A stretch of 22,180 bases of DNA from a virus: IMG/VR virus record IMGVR_UViG_3300047470_000297, positions 1 through 22,180 of that record; one strand, given 5' to 3'. Position numbers and translations under genes: made by a program. The notes beneath the pieces are model-generated. The model was not told where the DNA came from. It did no database searches and saw nothing but the letters and a program-made list of their open reading frames with translations. Positions within the stretch are counted from its first letter, which is position 1. Each line of letters begins with the position of its first letter. Below are positions 1-6,759 of the stretch, piece after piece.

Positions 1-90
1 TGATGCCTTTGATGCATGGAACTCGTTTCTCAATTCCCCCGAAGCTCTTTTGGATGGCCCGGTGCCTGCGGTTTGATCGCCGGCAGGCAT
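1..90 (-). CDS. Possible N-terminal fragment of a downstream early gene (partial)
   Basis: An open minus-strand frame starts at ATG 90-88, 15 bases after the stop of the PP-loop gene, and stays open for 30 codons to the window edge. It begins MPAGDQTAGTG and ends within the window at HASKAS. There is no purine-rich ribosome-binding site in front of it; the preceding bases are C-rich. A bulged inverted repeat (about 63-90) overlaps the start. I cannot name a family. Position and orientation fit the next gene of the leftward operon, but the frame may be fortuitous. Confidence 0.28.
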   Translation of the reverse strand, partial: MPAGDQTAGTGPSKRASGELRNEFHASKAS

Positions 91-105
91 GTAGGGGGAT
101 TGGGG

Positions 106-879
106 TTAGGCTGTGGCGGCGATATCAGCTTCAGCCATCTCGCAGAAGAAGCTGCAGCTAGGCAGCTTCTCGTTACGCGCGATGGGACCAACAGGAAGGT
201 CGCGCAAAGGGAATCGCTCATCTTTCCTAGGCCCTGACCGGTAGCGAAGAAACCATGAACCGGGCCCCAGCTCGTCCTGCACTAAACACCGCTGCTCGAA
301 CACCTCTGGGAAGTCTTCGCGAATCGCGCGCCAGTACCCTTCGCCGCCTTTTGGGCAGGCAATGCAGTTCGCGTTGTAATAGCCGATGCGATACATGGCA
401 GGCAGTTCGATACCGGCTCGCTCTATGATGGCTTTGCAGTCCTCTTTGCCCAGGCCTCGATCTATCAGCGGTGCAATCACTGGTCGGTCTGGGTTTCTTT
501 CTCGGAAGTCGTCCAGCCGATCGGTCTCTTCGGCGGTGTAGCCGAAGACCATCACGTCACCAGGTCGATCGTAGGTGGAGAGCAGCCTGCGCTTAAGCAG
601 CGTCGAACAAGGCGCTCCATGAGGCCCCTTCATGTATCGTTCGCGTAGGAACACGTTCTGCACGTCGGCCCCGTATTTCTCGTCACGAAGCACAGTGATC
701 GGTTGCCCGAACCAGATTTCACAGTCCTGGGCGAACCGCCGGTTGTCGTCGTGCTCATTTGCCAGGAAGGCGTTGATTATCTGCACATCGTGAGTTGCGC
801 CATATTCGGCCAGAGCCAGTTTGGTGGCCACCGCCGAAGCAGCACCGCAGCTGAACTGGCAAACGATTCTGTTACTCAT
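106..879 (-). CDS. PAPS-reductase-like PP-loop protein
   Basis: A 257-aa protein of the phosphoadenosine-phosphosulfate reductase / N-type ATP pyrophosphatase superfamily. The N-terminus carries the PP-loop signature (FSCGAASAVAT, residues 9-19: S10, G12, S15), which in this fold binds the pyrophosphate of ATP or PAPS. Cysteine pairs follow in the C-terminal half (NCIACPKGG and CSFFC), which could hold a metal or cluster. The open frame extends further upstream to 1128, but that stretch is the shadow of the neighbouring gene. The start at 879 (MSNRIV) has AAGGGG about ten bases upstream, and its ATG overlaps the stop of an 18-codon cistron. Such proteins are common in phage early regions; nucleotide, RNA or sulfur modification are all possible, and the substrate is unknown. 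Confidence 0.8.
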   Translation of the reverse strand: MSNRIVCQFSCGAASAVATKLALAEYGATHDVQIINAFLANEHDDNRRFAQDCEIWFGQPITVLRDEKYGADVQNVFLRERYMKGPHGAPCSTLLKRRLLSTYDRPGDVMVFGYTAEETDRLDDFRERNPDRPVIAPLIDRGLGKEDCKAIIERAGIELPAMYRIGYYNANCIACPKGGEGYWRAIREDFPEVFEQRCLVQDELGPGSWFLRYRSGPRKDERFPLRDLPVGPIARNEKLPSCSFFCEMAEADIAATA

Positions 880-932
880 GGCCTTGGCCCCTTGTAGATG
901 AAGACGTAGGCGAACCAGAGGGTGGCGGTCAT
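876..932 (-). CDS. 18-aa hydrophobic mini-cistron
   Basis: A complete 18-codon frame, MTATLWFAYVFIYKGPRP. Its ATG (932-930) overlaps the TGA of the upstream 88-aa gene, and its TGA (878-876) overlaps the ATG of the PP-loop gene, both as ATGA. It therefore bridges two genes with no untranslated base. The peptide has a short hydrophobic stretch (LWFAYVFIY) and a basic, proline-containing tail. It may be a coupling leader that delivers ribosomes to the PP-loop gene or a small membrane peptide. The double overlap supports translation; function is unknown. Confidence 0.5.
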   Translation of the reverse strand: MTATLWFAYVFIYKGPRP

Positions 933-1195
933 GGCTTTGTCTCCGCTCTCGATTTGTGCAGCTGCTGGATTCGGTAGTCTTCGGCAGTGCGCGAGCAACC
1001 ACCACCCTGACACCCATGCTCATGGCAATCCGTCTTGTTGCAGATGGCGCGCATGCCGGTGCCCCCGCAGTAGCTGCAGCTGTCGCCGGTATGGGTGGGG
1101 CACGGATACACCTCGCCGGGCGCTCCATGCCGTTGAAGGCGAATCGGCAGCATCCCGGTGCCAGCGTCCGGTACGCTTCGCGGTGTGGCGATCAT
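929..1195 (-). CDS. Small Cys/His-rich protein, possibly zinc-binding
   Basis: An 88-aa protein starting MIATPRSV at ATG 1195, which overlaps the TGA of the HNH gene as ATGA, so translation is probably coupled. It is rich in cysteine and histidine: CPTH, CSYCGGTG, ICNKTDCHEHGC and GGGC. The CxxCGGTG segment is like the zinc knuckle of DnaJ-type domains and the later Cys/His cluster could bind a second metal ion. A longer frame to 1339 is antisense-frame noise over the HNH gene. I do not recognise a named family; a zinc-ribbon phage protein is the best description. Confidence 0.65.
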   Translation of the reverse strand: MIATPRSVPDAGTGMLPIRLQRHGAPGEVYPCPTHTGDSCSYCGGTGMRAICNKTDCHEHGCQGGGCSRTAEDYRIQQLHKSRAETKP

Positions 1196-1695
1196 GGCGT
1201 CACACTCCCGAAGTTGAGTTTGTTTCTGAGGTTTGCGGCAGCAATAGCGGCGGAAGGCACGTCGCTGTAATAGCCGCCAAAATGCGTTTCGTTGTTGGCT
1301 TTCACAGTGACAATCCATTTCCCCTTGCCGCCGTGCCAATATACACCCCGCGCACCGCTCGCCCCGCGCCCAGCTTGCGACTTGTTGGATGTCTGCTTGT
1401 AAGCCTGATTTTCGGAATGTGTTGCAAGTCGCAAGTTGATCCAGCGGTTGTCATCTCGGACACCGTTGATATGGTCGACCTGCATGTCTTCAGGCGGGTA
1501 ACTCCCCGTCATATACAGCCAAGCCAGTCGATGGGCCTGATGCTTTACCTCGTCGATGGATATCTTCACGTACCCATCCTTATCGAACTGACCAACCTTT
1601 GGCCGGCGGCGACCGAGATGCGTGAATTTCCCTGTATCTGGGTCGTAAACGACTTTCTCCAGAAGACGGGCATGGGTAAGCCTTCGCGTTTTCAT
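1192..1695 (-). CDS. HNH endonuclease with AP2-like C-terminus
   Basis: A 167-aa HNH homing-type endonuclease. The HNH core is HRLAW (residues 55-59), VDHINGVRDDNRWINLRLAT (73-92) and ENQ (95-97), giving His75, Asn83 and Asn87 as the expected catalytic and metal-binding residues. The N-terminal segment (LLEKVVYDPDTGKFTH) is the usual strand pair of this family. After it, ARGVYWHGGKGKWIVTV begins an AP2-like DNA-binding repeat. The start at 1695 (MKTRR) is chosen because AAGGA lies 11 bases upstream; an alternative ATG at 1707 would sit on that site. Such genes often move independently between phages. It is intact and coupled to the next gene by ATGA. Confidence 0.88.
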   Translation of the reverse strand: MKTRRLTHARLLEKVVYDPDTGKFTHLGRRRPKVGQFDKDGYVKISIDEVKHQAHRLAWLYMTGSYPPEDMQVDHINGVRDDNRWINLRLATHSENQAYKQTSNKSQAGRGASGARGVYWHGGKGKWIVTVKANNETHFGGYYSDVPSAAIAAANLRNKLNFGSVTP

Positions 1696-1711
1696 GGTCG
1701 AACGCATCCTT

Positions 1712-1725
1712 GCCGCTATAGCGGC
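1712..1725. repeat. Perfect 14-bp palindrome before the HNH gene
   Basis: GCCGCTATAGCGGC reads the same on both strands and lies in the 50-base gap between the stop of the 127-aa gene and the HNH start. It could be a protein-binding dyad or form a small hairpin just ahead of the HNH ribosome-binding site. No T-run follows on either strand, so it is not a standard terminator. Confidence 0.5.
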
Positions 1726-1745
1726 TGACTTTGAAGGGGGAGGGG

Positions 1746-2129
1746 TTACAGGTTTTTTGCGGAGAACGAAATTGCTCGACGAACGTCTGCTAAGGCTTGG
1801 TTGTACCCTTCGACTCGTTCATCGTTACGCCCATCTGCCGAGTTGCGCTGCGCGGGAAGAGCCACCGCTACCGGCGCGGGCTGCTCGGCGTAGAGCGGTG
1901 TTAACTCAACCTCTTCAGGACGCCAAGGGTCTGAAACTTTCGCGCCGTACTGAAGCCATTTCGAGCCGCTGGCCTTGCACAGATATGCTACTGGCTCCGC
2001 TTTGGGCTTGGCTTCAAGCAACGCGCGCAGGTCAGATTCGCGTCCGCCGAAATCCAGAAGATCCTCATGATCAACGAGCCACTGAATAAGCTCACGCGGC
2101 ACGCCGTCAATCGTTTGGTTGGTGGTCAT
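1746..2129 (-). CDS. Phage early hypothetical protein (Ea22-like style)
   Basis: A 127-aa protein starting MTTNQTIDGVPRELI at ATG 2129, which overlaps the TGA of the 53-aa gene (ATGA). The middle has the pattern AEPVAYL...SDPWRPEEVELTPLY, then an Ala/Pro-rich linker (EQPAPVAVALP). That pattern is typical of the variable Ea22-like accessory proteins in early regions of temperate phages, which I know only as conserved hypotheticals. The upstream extension of the frame is noise over the 53-aa gene. The function is unknown. Confidence 0.65.
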   Translation of the reverse strand: MTTNQTIDGVPRELIQWLVDHEDLLDFGGRESDLRALLEAKPKAEPVAYLCKASGSKWLQYGAKVSDPWRPEEVELTPLYAEQPAPVAVALPAQRNSADGRNDERVEGYNQALADVRRAISFSAKNL

Positions 2130-2287
2130 GGCTTCTGTACCTGAGTAATTGCCGTCAATGCAGCACTGAGGCATGCGGCCGCTCGCTGACGAGTAAGGCA
2201 CGTCACCGTCACGACAGTTAGGCTTGAACCGCCTTTGGCCGTCCAAGACTTATCAGGGTTCTGCGTTACCTCAATTACGTGACTCAT
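2126..2287 (-). CDS. 53-aa hypothetical protein
   Basis: A short complete frame beginning MSHVIEVTQNPDKSW. The start is well supported by GAGGTGA placed three bases before the ATG (gaggtgatttATG), one of the strongest ribosome-binding sites in this operon. Its TGA overlaps the ATG of the next gene as ATGA. The product is one small alpha/beta-looking protein with a Thr/Val-rich middle and an Ala-rich C-terminal helix. I do not recognise the family. Confidence 0.65.
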   Translation of the reverse strand: MSHVIEVTQNPDKSWTAKGGSSLTVVTVTCLTRQRAAACLSAALTAITQVQKP

Positions 2288-2351
2288 AAATCACCTCAGC
2301 AAATCAGTTGTGCCAGTGCCAGCAGGCACCAGCAGTAGGCGGGGAGTTGGG

Positions 2352-2732
2352 TTAGGGCTCGTCGTATTCCATGGGCGGCATCTTCGCGGTGCCGATCATG
2401 CGGAAGTCATGCGCACCCTCGGCTGGCTTGAGTGCAGCTTTAGCCTTGATCGCCGAAATGATCTGAACGAAGTTGGCGCATCGCTCGTCGGCATCCATTA
2501 CCGACATTGCCAAGTTGCAAGCCGCCTCAACCTCAAGCAATGCCCATGATTGTTGGTCAGCCCGCTCATCCGCTGCGGTCAGGCGCTGTTGTAGTTCCTT
2601 CTCGCGGCGCTCCGAGGCTACGGCGCGCTCGGCGGCATCCAGAAACAGGCGGGTCACGTTGTCGAAGTCTGATGCGCGCACGCACAAAATGTTGGATGCC
2701 TCGTGGCACCAAAAGCTTTTTACCTCGCTCAT
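2352..2732 (-). CDS. Phage early hypothetical protein with coiled-coil
   Basis: A 126-aa protein starting MSEVKSFWCHEASN at ATG 2732, overlapping the TGA of the DUF4406 gene (ATGA). Residues about 25-75 are rich in Ala, Glu, Arg and Gln in heptad-like order (ERAVASERREKELQQRL), suggesting a coiled coil. The C-terminus AKMPPMEYDEP is acidic. The general build matches variable accessory proteins of phage early operons. No enzymatic motif is visible. Confidence 0.65.
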   Translation of the reverse strand: MSEVKSFWCHEASNILCVRASDFDNVTRLFLDAAERAVASERREKELQQRLTAADERADQQSWALLEVEAACNLAMSVMDADERCANFVQIISAIKAKAALKPAEGAHDFRMIGTAKMPPMEYDEP

Positions 2733-3040
2733 ACAGCTTCCCTCGTTACCAGATCATGGGCATTCACAACCGTCATGCCGAGGCGTTCGGCGATCAGGAC
2801 TTCCAGGCGGGCACCCTTTGAATGCTCCCAGCCGGGCAGGGTGGCCACGGTGTCGCAGTCCATCAGGGCGGCAATGTCGCGGCGCATGCAGTCGTTCCAG
2901 GTGCCGCCGTCGGGGTTGAGTTCGGCGGGGTTGGTGACGGTGTGGCCGCCGGCGCGCAGGTTGGTGGTCATGGCGTGGAAGGCGGCGAAGTTGAGGCCGG
3001 GCAGGCCGGTCATGGGGCCGCTCAGGTAGATGCGCTTCAT
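2729..3040 (-). CDS. DUF4406 protein (nucleoside 2-deoxyribosyltransferase-like fold)
   Basis: A 103-aa protein beginning MKRIYLSGPMTGLPGLNF. The YLSGPMTG N-terminus, the central NPAELNPDGGTWNDCMRRDIAALMDCD and the following LPGWEHSKGARLEV are the hallmark of DUF4406, a compact relative of nucleoside 2-deoxyribosyltransferases common in phages. By analogy it may bind or process a nucleotide, but no activity can be assigned. The ATG at 3040 overlaps the previous gene's TGA, and its own TGA overlaps the next ATG. The open frame up to 3154 is shadow over the upstream gene. Confidence 0.85.
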   Translation of the reverse strand: MKRIYLSGPMTGLPGLNFAAFHAMTTNLRAGGHTVTNPAELNPDGGTWNDCMRRDIAALMDCDTVATLPGWEHSKGARLEVLIAERLGMTVVNAHDLVTREAV

Positions 3041-3615
3041 GCGGCCACCTGCTGTTGTTCCTGGCTCAGCGCCTGCTGGACCGCGTGAATGATCCGCTCG
3101 AGGTAGGCGTAGTCGGAGTTTGGCTCGGTGGCGTCGTTGGTCAGGTGCCACCACTCATCGCCGAACAGCTTCGTCATCAGCTCACTGTGCGCACCGTGGA
3201 GATATTCGATTGATGGCGAGTCGCGCAGATCCTCTGCCTCATCGAACCGCTCGCGGGCCTCGTCTGCGCCGTAACAAAACTGGCGGCGTTCTTTCAGGAC
3301 CAGGCGCTGCGCTTCACTTGCAAGCGCGTCACCGCTGAACCTGCGCGGGCTCATCGCCTGGTCGAAGTAGCCGATGATGTAGCCGGTGTTCAGCTTGCAG
3401 AAGAACTGCCCGATGCTCAGTCCATCCCACATGCCACCCCAGTAGGCGGTCCAGCTCCTGCCCCAGCAACTGACGGTGATCTTGCCCTTGCATGGGGCCA
3501 GGTCCTCGAGGAACACGGTGATCGGGTCAAGGTTCGGTGCACCGGTGATAACCAACTTGGTGACTGTCGAACGCTCTACCTGCAGCGGCGCGGTCGGTTT
3601 GTTTTCTGTAGGCAT
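3037..3615 (-). CDS. Conserved phage hypothetical protein
   Basis: A 192-aa protein starting MPTENKPTAPLQVERS at ATG 3615, with AAGGA seven bases upstream. It has an N-terminal beta-rich part (TKLVITGAPNLDPITVFLEDL, then KGKITVSCWGRSWTAYWGGM) and a helical acidic C-terminal part ending in a Gln-rich tail (SQEQQQVAA). The tryptophan-rich middle (W.RSWTAYWGGMWDGLSIGQFF) is distinctive. I do not know a function. It lies between the methyltransferase and the DUF4406 gene and its TGA overlaps the latter's ATG. The longer open frame to 3963 is a shadow of the methyltransferase. Confidence 0.72.
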   Translation of the reverse strand: MPTENKPTAPLQVERSTVTKLVITGAPNLDPITVFLEDLAPCKGKITVSCWGRSWTAYWGGMWDGLSIGQFFCKLNTGYIIGYFDQAMSPRRFSGDALASEAQRLVLKERRQFCYGADEARERFDEAEDLRDSPSIEYLHGAHSELMTKLFGDEWWHLTNDATEPNSDYAYLERIIHAVQQALSQEQQQVAA

Positions 3616-3659
3616 GGTGAGTCCTTGCCGGGCCATGCCCGGGCGGTGGAGTGGGGGAG

Positions 3660-5705
3660 TTACGCGGCGCGTACTTGGCGTTGCTCGGTGCGCCATGGAT
3701 CGTTGGCGCGTGCCAGCGCTGCCATTGGAGGCGGGCTGACGCTGTTGCCGCACATGTGCACCTGTTGGGTTTTGGTGAATGGCTTGCCGTCGGCTCCGTG
3801 GCTGATGATGTAGTCGGCTGGGAAGCCCTGGGCCTTGTACAGTTCGGACGGCTTCAGCATCCGCAGGCAGATGTCGACGATTACGTAGGGGGTTCCCTTG
3901 ACCATCACTGTCACCATGGCCAGGCGGTCCTTGGTGGTGATCGTCGGTGCCGGTGAGTCGCAAGCGCTGATGTTCTCCGTGCCGTAGTAGCTGATCAGGA
4001 AGGCGGCAACGCGCAGGGCGCCGGCCTCATGCTCTGGCGACAACGTGAACGACACCAGAGAGCTCTTTCCGCCACCACCGGCAGTAATGGTCGGCGCCGG
4101 TTCTTCCAGGCGCTGGCCAACACTGGCGCCGAATGCCCGCTCCATGAATGCGCTGACCAACCCGTGGTGCTGGCCGCCGGCGCTGATGGTGTGCAGCGGG
4201 TCGTTAACGTCCCGGGCATCGCAGTTGCCGCGCAAGTGCACCAGGTTCGCCGCCACCAGCTGTTGCTGGCTGCCAGTGTTGGTCACCGTGGTCATCGGTT
4301 CCTCGATGCTCTTGGCGTCGGTGGTGTTGAAGCCGCCATTCATCTGGGCCATGAACACAGTGGATATGCCCATGGCGTGAGCGGCACCGGCCGGGCGCTG
4401 ATAGTTGCCGCCGCTGGTGATGGTCGGCAGTGGTTCGTCCAACGCTTTGCCCGCGTCGTTGAAGCGGAACTTCACCAGGTGCGCCGCCGCGATCGCACGG
4501 TGGCTGCGCGTCATGAGCGTACCGACTGGCTTATCCACTGCTACCGGCTCCCCGGCATAGACCGGGCCGCCGGCACCGACCATCACAGGGCTGATCAGCG
4601 TCAGCTCGCCGCGGTTCGCGCAGGTCACTGTCGGCAGCGGTTCAAGTGGGTCATTGATTCGGTCGCTGCCCTGGTGGGTTGCCGGGGCAATGATCGGGCT
4701 GACCACCGAGAAGGCGCCGCCCTTCGGGTAGGAGGTGACGGTGCGCAGCGGCTCATCGGCAGACTGCACTGCCTCGCCGGACCAATTGGCAATCGGCACA
4801 ATGAATGGCGAAGCGCTGTCGATGACGAACTTCTTCATGCCCTTGGCAACGCGGCGCAGGGTGGCCGGGGCCAGGTCCTTTTTCCGGCCAAAAATGCTTT
4901 TGCCCAGGTCGCTGAAGTCGATGCAGTCGGCGGCGGTCTTCCACTTTTGCTGGCCCTTGGTGGGGTTCTTGGCGTGGGTTGGCTCCGGCCACACAATCGG
5001 TTGGCCGTCGCACCTGGCGATCATGAACAGGCGTTCCCGGCTGGTCGGCGCGCCGAAGTCGCAGGCCTTGATGACCTTCCACTCAACGACATAACCCATG
5101 CCTTCCAGCAGGGCCACGAAGCGGCGCCAGGTCCGGCCGCGCTGCTTGGGATCTGGTATCAGGAACTGCTGTCCCACCGGCACGACCTCGCCAGGTGCCG
5201 CGACATTGCCGTCCAGCTTCACCACGCGCCCGGTGGTCTTGTCGCGCTTGGCGATCAGTCGGCCCCACTGCAGGATCTGCTTCACGTTCTCCAGGCTGAT
5301 CACCCGGGGCCGCTTCATACCTGCCCACTTGAGCCCGATCCATGAAAGGTTCCGGATCTCGCGCTTGCGCGGCTGCCCGCCGGCGGCCTGGCTGTGATGC
5401 GTGCAGTCCGGGGACATATGGAACCAGCCGACCGCTCGGCCGCCGCATTCGGTGTCTGGGTCACCTTCGAAAACGTCGGTCGTGAAGTGCTTGGCGCCTG
5501 GGTGATTCACTGTGTGCATGCTGATCGCTTGCGGGCTATGGTTTTTCGCCACGTCCACCGTACGGCCCAGGCCCATTTCCAGCCCGGTACCGGCACCGCC
5601 ACCACCACAGAACCAGTCGACAACGATCTCATCGTCCTGAGGGTTGAAGCCGAGCCCGTATTGGGTTTTGAAATCGAAGGGGTGTTTCTTCTGTTTTGCG
5701 GACAT
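3660..5705 (-). CDS. Cytosine-5 DNA methyltransferase with internal repeat insertion
   Basis: A 681-aa C5 DNA methyltransferase. Motif I is VDWFCGGGGAGTG (residues 29-41), the catalytic motif IV is SPDCTHHSQ (98-106, Cys101), motif VI is LENV (138-141), motif VIII is APTSRERLFMIA (219-230), motif IX is LKPSELYKAQGFPADY (617-632) and motif X is CGNSV (652-656). All catalytic elements are present. The motif IV variant (PDC instead of PC) belongs to a phage-type subgroup as I remember it. Between motifs VIII and IX lies an unusually long region, about 310-600, with eight copies of a (D/E)xPxxT(I/V)T unit. The protein is therefore far longer than a usual 330-400-aa enzyme. GAGGAT precedes the ATG by about seven bases. 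Likely roles are protection from host restriction or epigenetic control; the recognition sequence is unknown. Confidence 0.92.
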   Translation of the reverse strand: MSAKQKKHPFDFKTQYGLGFNPQDDEIVVDWFCGGGGAGTGLEMGLGRTVDVAKNHSPQAISMHTVNHPGAKHFTTDVFEGDPDTECGGRAVGWFHMSPDCTHHSQAAGGQPRKREIRNLSWIGLKWAGMKRPRVISLENVKQILQWGRLIAKRDKTTGRVVKLDGNVAAPGEVVPVGQQFLIPDPKQRGRTWRRFVALLEGMGYVVEWKVIKACDFGAPTSRERLFMIARCDGQPIVWPEPTHAKNPTKGQQKWKTAADCIDFSDLGKSIFGRKKDLAPATLRRVAKGMKKFVIDSASPFIVPIANWSGEAVQSADEPLRTVTSYPKGGAFSVVSPIIAPATHQGSDRINDPLEPLPTVTCANRGELTLISPVMVGAGGPVYAGEPVAVDKPVGTLMTRSHRAIAAAHLVKFRFNDAGKALDEPLPTITSGGNYQRPAGAAHAMGISTVFMAQMNGGFNTTDAKSIEEPMTTVTNTGSQQQLVAANLVHLRGNCDARDVNDPLHTISAGGQHHGLVSAFMERAFGASVGQRLEEPAPTITAGGGGKSSLVSFTLSPEHEAGALRVAAFLISYYGTENISACDSPAPTITTKDRLAMVTVMVKGTPYVIVDICLRMLKPSELYKAQGFPADYIISHGADGKPFTKTQQVHMCGNSVSPPPMAALARANDPWRTEQRQVRAA

Positions 5706-5782
5706 AGGGGATCCTCACCGATTGGCGATAACTGAAATGATGTGCCTTACTCGTCGTTCAACTTTGAGCAAGGGGTAGGGCA

Positions 5783-6064
5783 ATGGCGCCGATGACACGT
5801 CAAAGAACAAAAGCGTATTTCGATTGGGCAGCTGTACGCGTGCCGTATTCGAGCAGGGAGGAGACGCTGCCGAACGGTGTGTTTATTGAGGCTTGCGGCC
5901 GGCAGCTAAGCGGCGGGCAGATCCAGCTTTTTGTTGGCGTCCACACCGCCGAAGGAAAGCCCGTCCTCGAGGACTACACCGATAATGCTCAAGGCATGAC
6001 TGTCCAAGAAGCCATTGACTGGGGTTTTGATCGTGGTCGAAGTGTCGCCAATGGACAAAAGTAA
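5783..6064 (+). CDS. 93-aa hypothetical protein, plus-strand insertion gene
   Basis: A plus-strand gene facing the opposite way to the early operon. The start at 5783 (MAPMTRQRTKAYF) follows AAGGGGTAGGG; the internal ATG at 5792 is an alternative. The product looks like a compact folded domain, with beta-rich RVPYSS, IEACGRQLSGGQIQLFVGVHT and a C-terminal helix TVQEAIDWGFDRGRSVA. It is followed ten bases later by a strong terminator, so it forms a self-contained unit like a lysogenic-conversion (moron) gene. I do not recognise a family. Confidence 0.62.
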   Translation: MAPMTRQRTKAYFDWAAVRVPYSSREETLPNGVFIEACGRQLSGGQIQLFVGVHTAEGKPVLEDYTDNAQGMTVQEAIDWGFDRGRSVANGQK

Positions 6065-6073
6065 GAGTGAATG

Positions 6074-6096
6074 AACGCCCCTTTCGGGGCGTTTTT
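6074..6096 (+). terminator. Rho-independent terminator
   Basis: The stem ACGCCCC / GGGGCGT with a TTTC loop is followed by a T-run (cgtttttat). It lies ten bases after the stop of the 93-aa gene and closes that unit. The stretch of As before the stem is too short for strong bidirectional action. Confidence 0.9.
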
Positions 6097-6139
6097 ATAC
6101 AATCTGAGCAAGGGGGTGTGACATAGGTGATTCTCGCCG

Positions 6140-6166
6140 GCTGGCGGGATTCGTTGATATGGGGTA
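6140..6166 (+). promoter_or_regulatory. Shared upstream element, copy A
   Basis: This 27-base stretch contains TGGC (6142-6145), 12 bases, then TATGGGGTA (6158-6166). It matches copy B (6469-6495) at 25 of 27 positions and copy C (7807-7833) in both conserved blocks with identical spacing. It lies 30 bases before the start at 6197. It is probably a promoter or regulator-binding site; which sigma factor or protein reads it is not clear. Confidence 0.6.
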
Positions 6167-6196
6167 AACAAAGCGATCAAAATCTAGGAGGCAAAA

Positions 6197-6448
6197 ATGC
6201 AGGGACTTAAAGTTGCGCTAACTACAGTGCTATGCGTCAGTTCGTTACTCTCCTGTCTAAGCTGGGCTATGTCGGCGTCTGCGCATGCCTCCGCTGGGCC
6301 GGGAACTTCTGTCAGTTGGGTGCATGCCGACGGAACCGAGACTGACCTCGAAGCAACGATGAAAAAGCAATCGAAGTGGAACAAAATTGCTGCAGCACTC
6401 GCTTCACTGGCGGCCATTACGCAAGCCGCCCTTGTTCTTGTTCCCTAG
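6197..6448 (+). CDS. Small exported or membrane protein
   Basis: An 83-aa protein starting MQGLKVALTTVL after a near-perfect ribosome-binding site (taggaggcaaaaATG). Residues 5-25 are hydrophobic. They may form a signal peptide, with a possible lipobox-like LLSC ending at Cys20 or a cleavage site near AHA-S (29-32), or a transmembrane helix. A second hydrophobic segment ends the protein (about 64-82, IAAALASLAAITQAALVLV). The middle is polar (HADGTETDLEATMKKQSK). It is a plus-strand unit with its own promoter-like element. I do not recognise a family; an envelope-acting moron protein is an inference from the hydrophobicity. Confidence 0.65.
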   Translation: MQGLKVALTTVLCVSSLLSCLSWAMSASAHASAGPGTSVSWVHADGTETDLEATMKKQSKWNKIAAALASLAAITQAALVLVP

Positions 6449-6468
6449 TCATCGGCTATTTGTTCAAT

Positions 6469-6495
6469 GCTGGCGTGATTTGTTGATATGGGGTA
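6469..6495 (+). promoter_or_regulatory. Shared upstream element, copy B
   Basis: TGGC (6471-6474), 12 bases and TATGGGGTA (6487-6495). It is 25/27 identical to copy A although the flanking sequence and the downstream gene are unrelated. It lies 39 bases before the start at 6535. Confidence 0.6.
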
Positions 6496-6534
6496 TTACG
6501 GGTGACCGGCATGGAGCCGGATCAAGGAGAGGTT

Positions 6535-6750
6535 ATGAGCGAAGAGCATCGCAAGTTGATTGGAATACCTGACGGGCATGAACTCAAGCACACCGGCTCA
6601 AAGAGCGAGCAACGCAAAGGTCGCGATACTGACATCGATTATTACGATGAGCTAAATGAAGCGGGAGAAGTGCTGGCCAGCTATGAGGTGCGAGACAGCA
6701 TGTCCATCTACCCGCCGCAAAACAGTACCTTGTCTTTCAAAAAGCTTTGA
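6535..6750 (+). CDS. 71-aa hypothetical protein
   Basis: A small soluble protein starting MSEEHRKLIGIPDGHE. The start at 6535 follows aaggagaggtt, better than the upstream in-frame ATG positions. The sequence is charged, with DTDIDYYDELNEAGEVLASYEVRDS followed by YPPQNSTLSFKKL. I have the impression of similar short proteins in Pseudomonas prophages, but I cannot name a function. It ends nine bases from the oppositely oriented YejK-like gene with no terminator between them. Confidence 0.6.
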   Translation: MSEEHRKLIGIPDGHELKHTGSKSEQRKGRDTDIDYYDELNEAGEVLASYEVRDSMSIYPPQNSTLSFKKL

Positions 6751-6759
6751 TTTAGCCCG

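Noticed and set aside
922-1728. 268-codon plus-strand open frame
   Set aside because: Antisense to the Cys-rich and HNH genes, which have motifs, coupled starts and ribosome-binding sites.
4029-5345. 438-codon plus-strand open frame
   Set aside because: It is antisense to the methyltransferase, whose motifs are unmistakable; high GC keeps the opposite frame open. No ribosome-binding site and a composition rich in Arg, His, Ala and Val without motifs.
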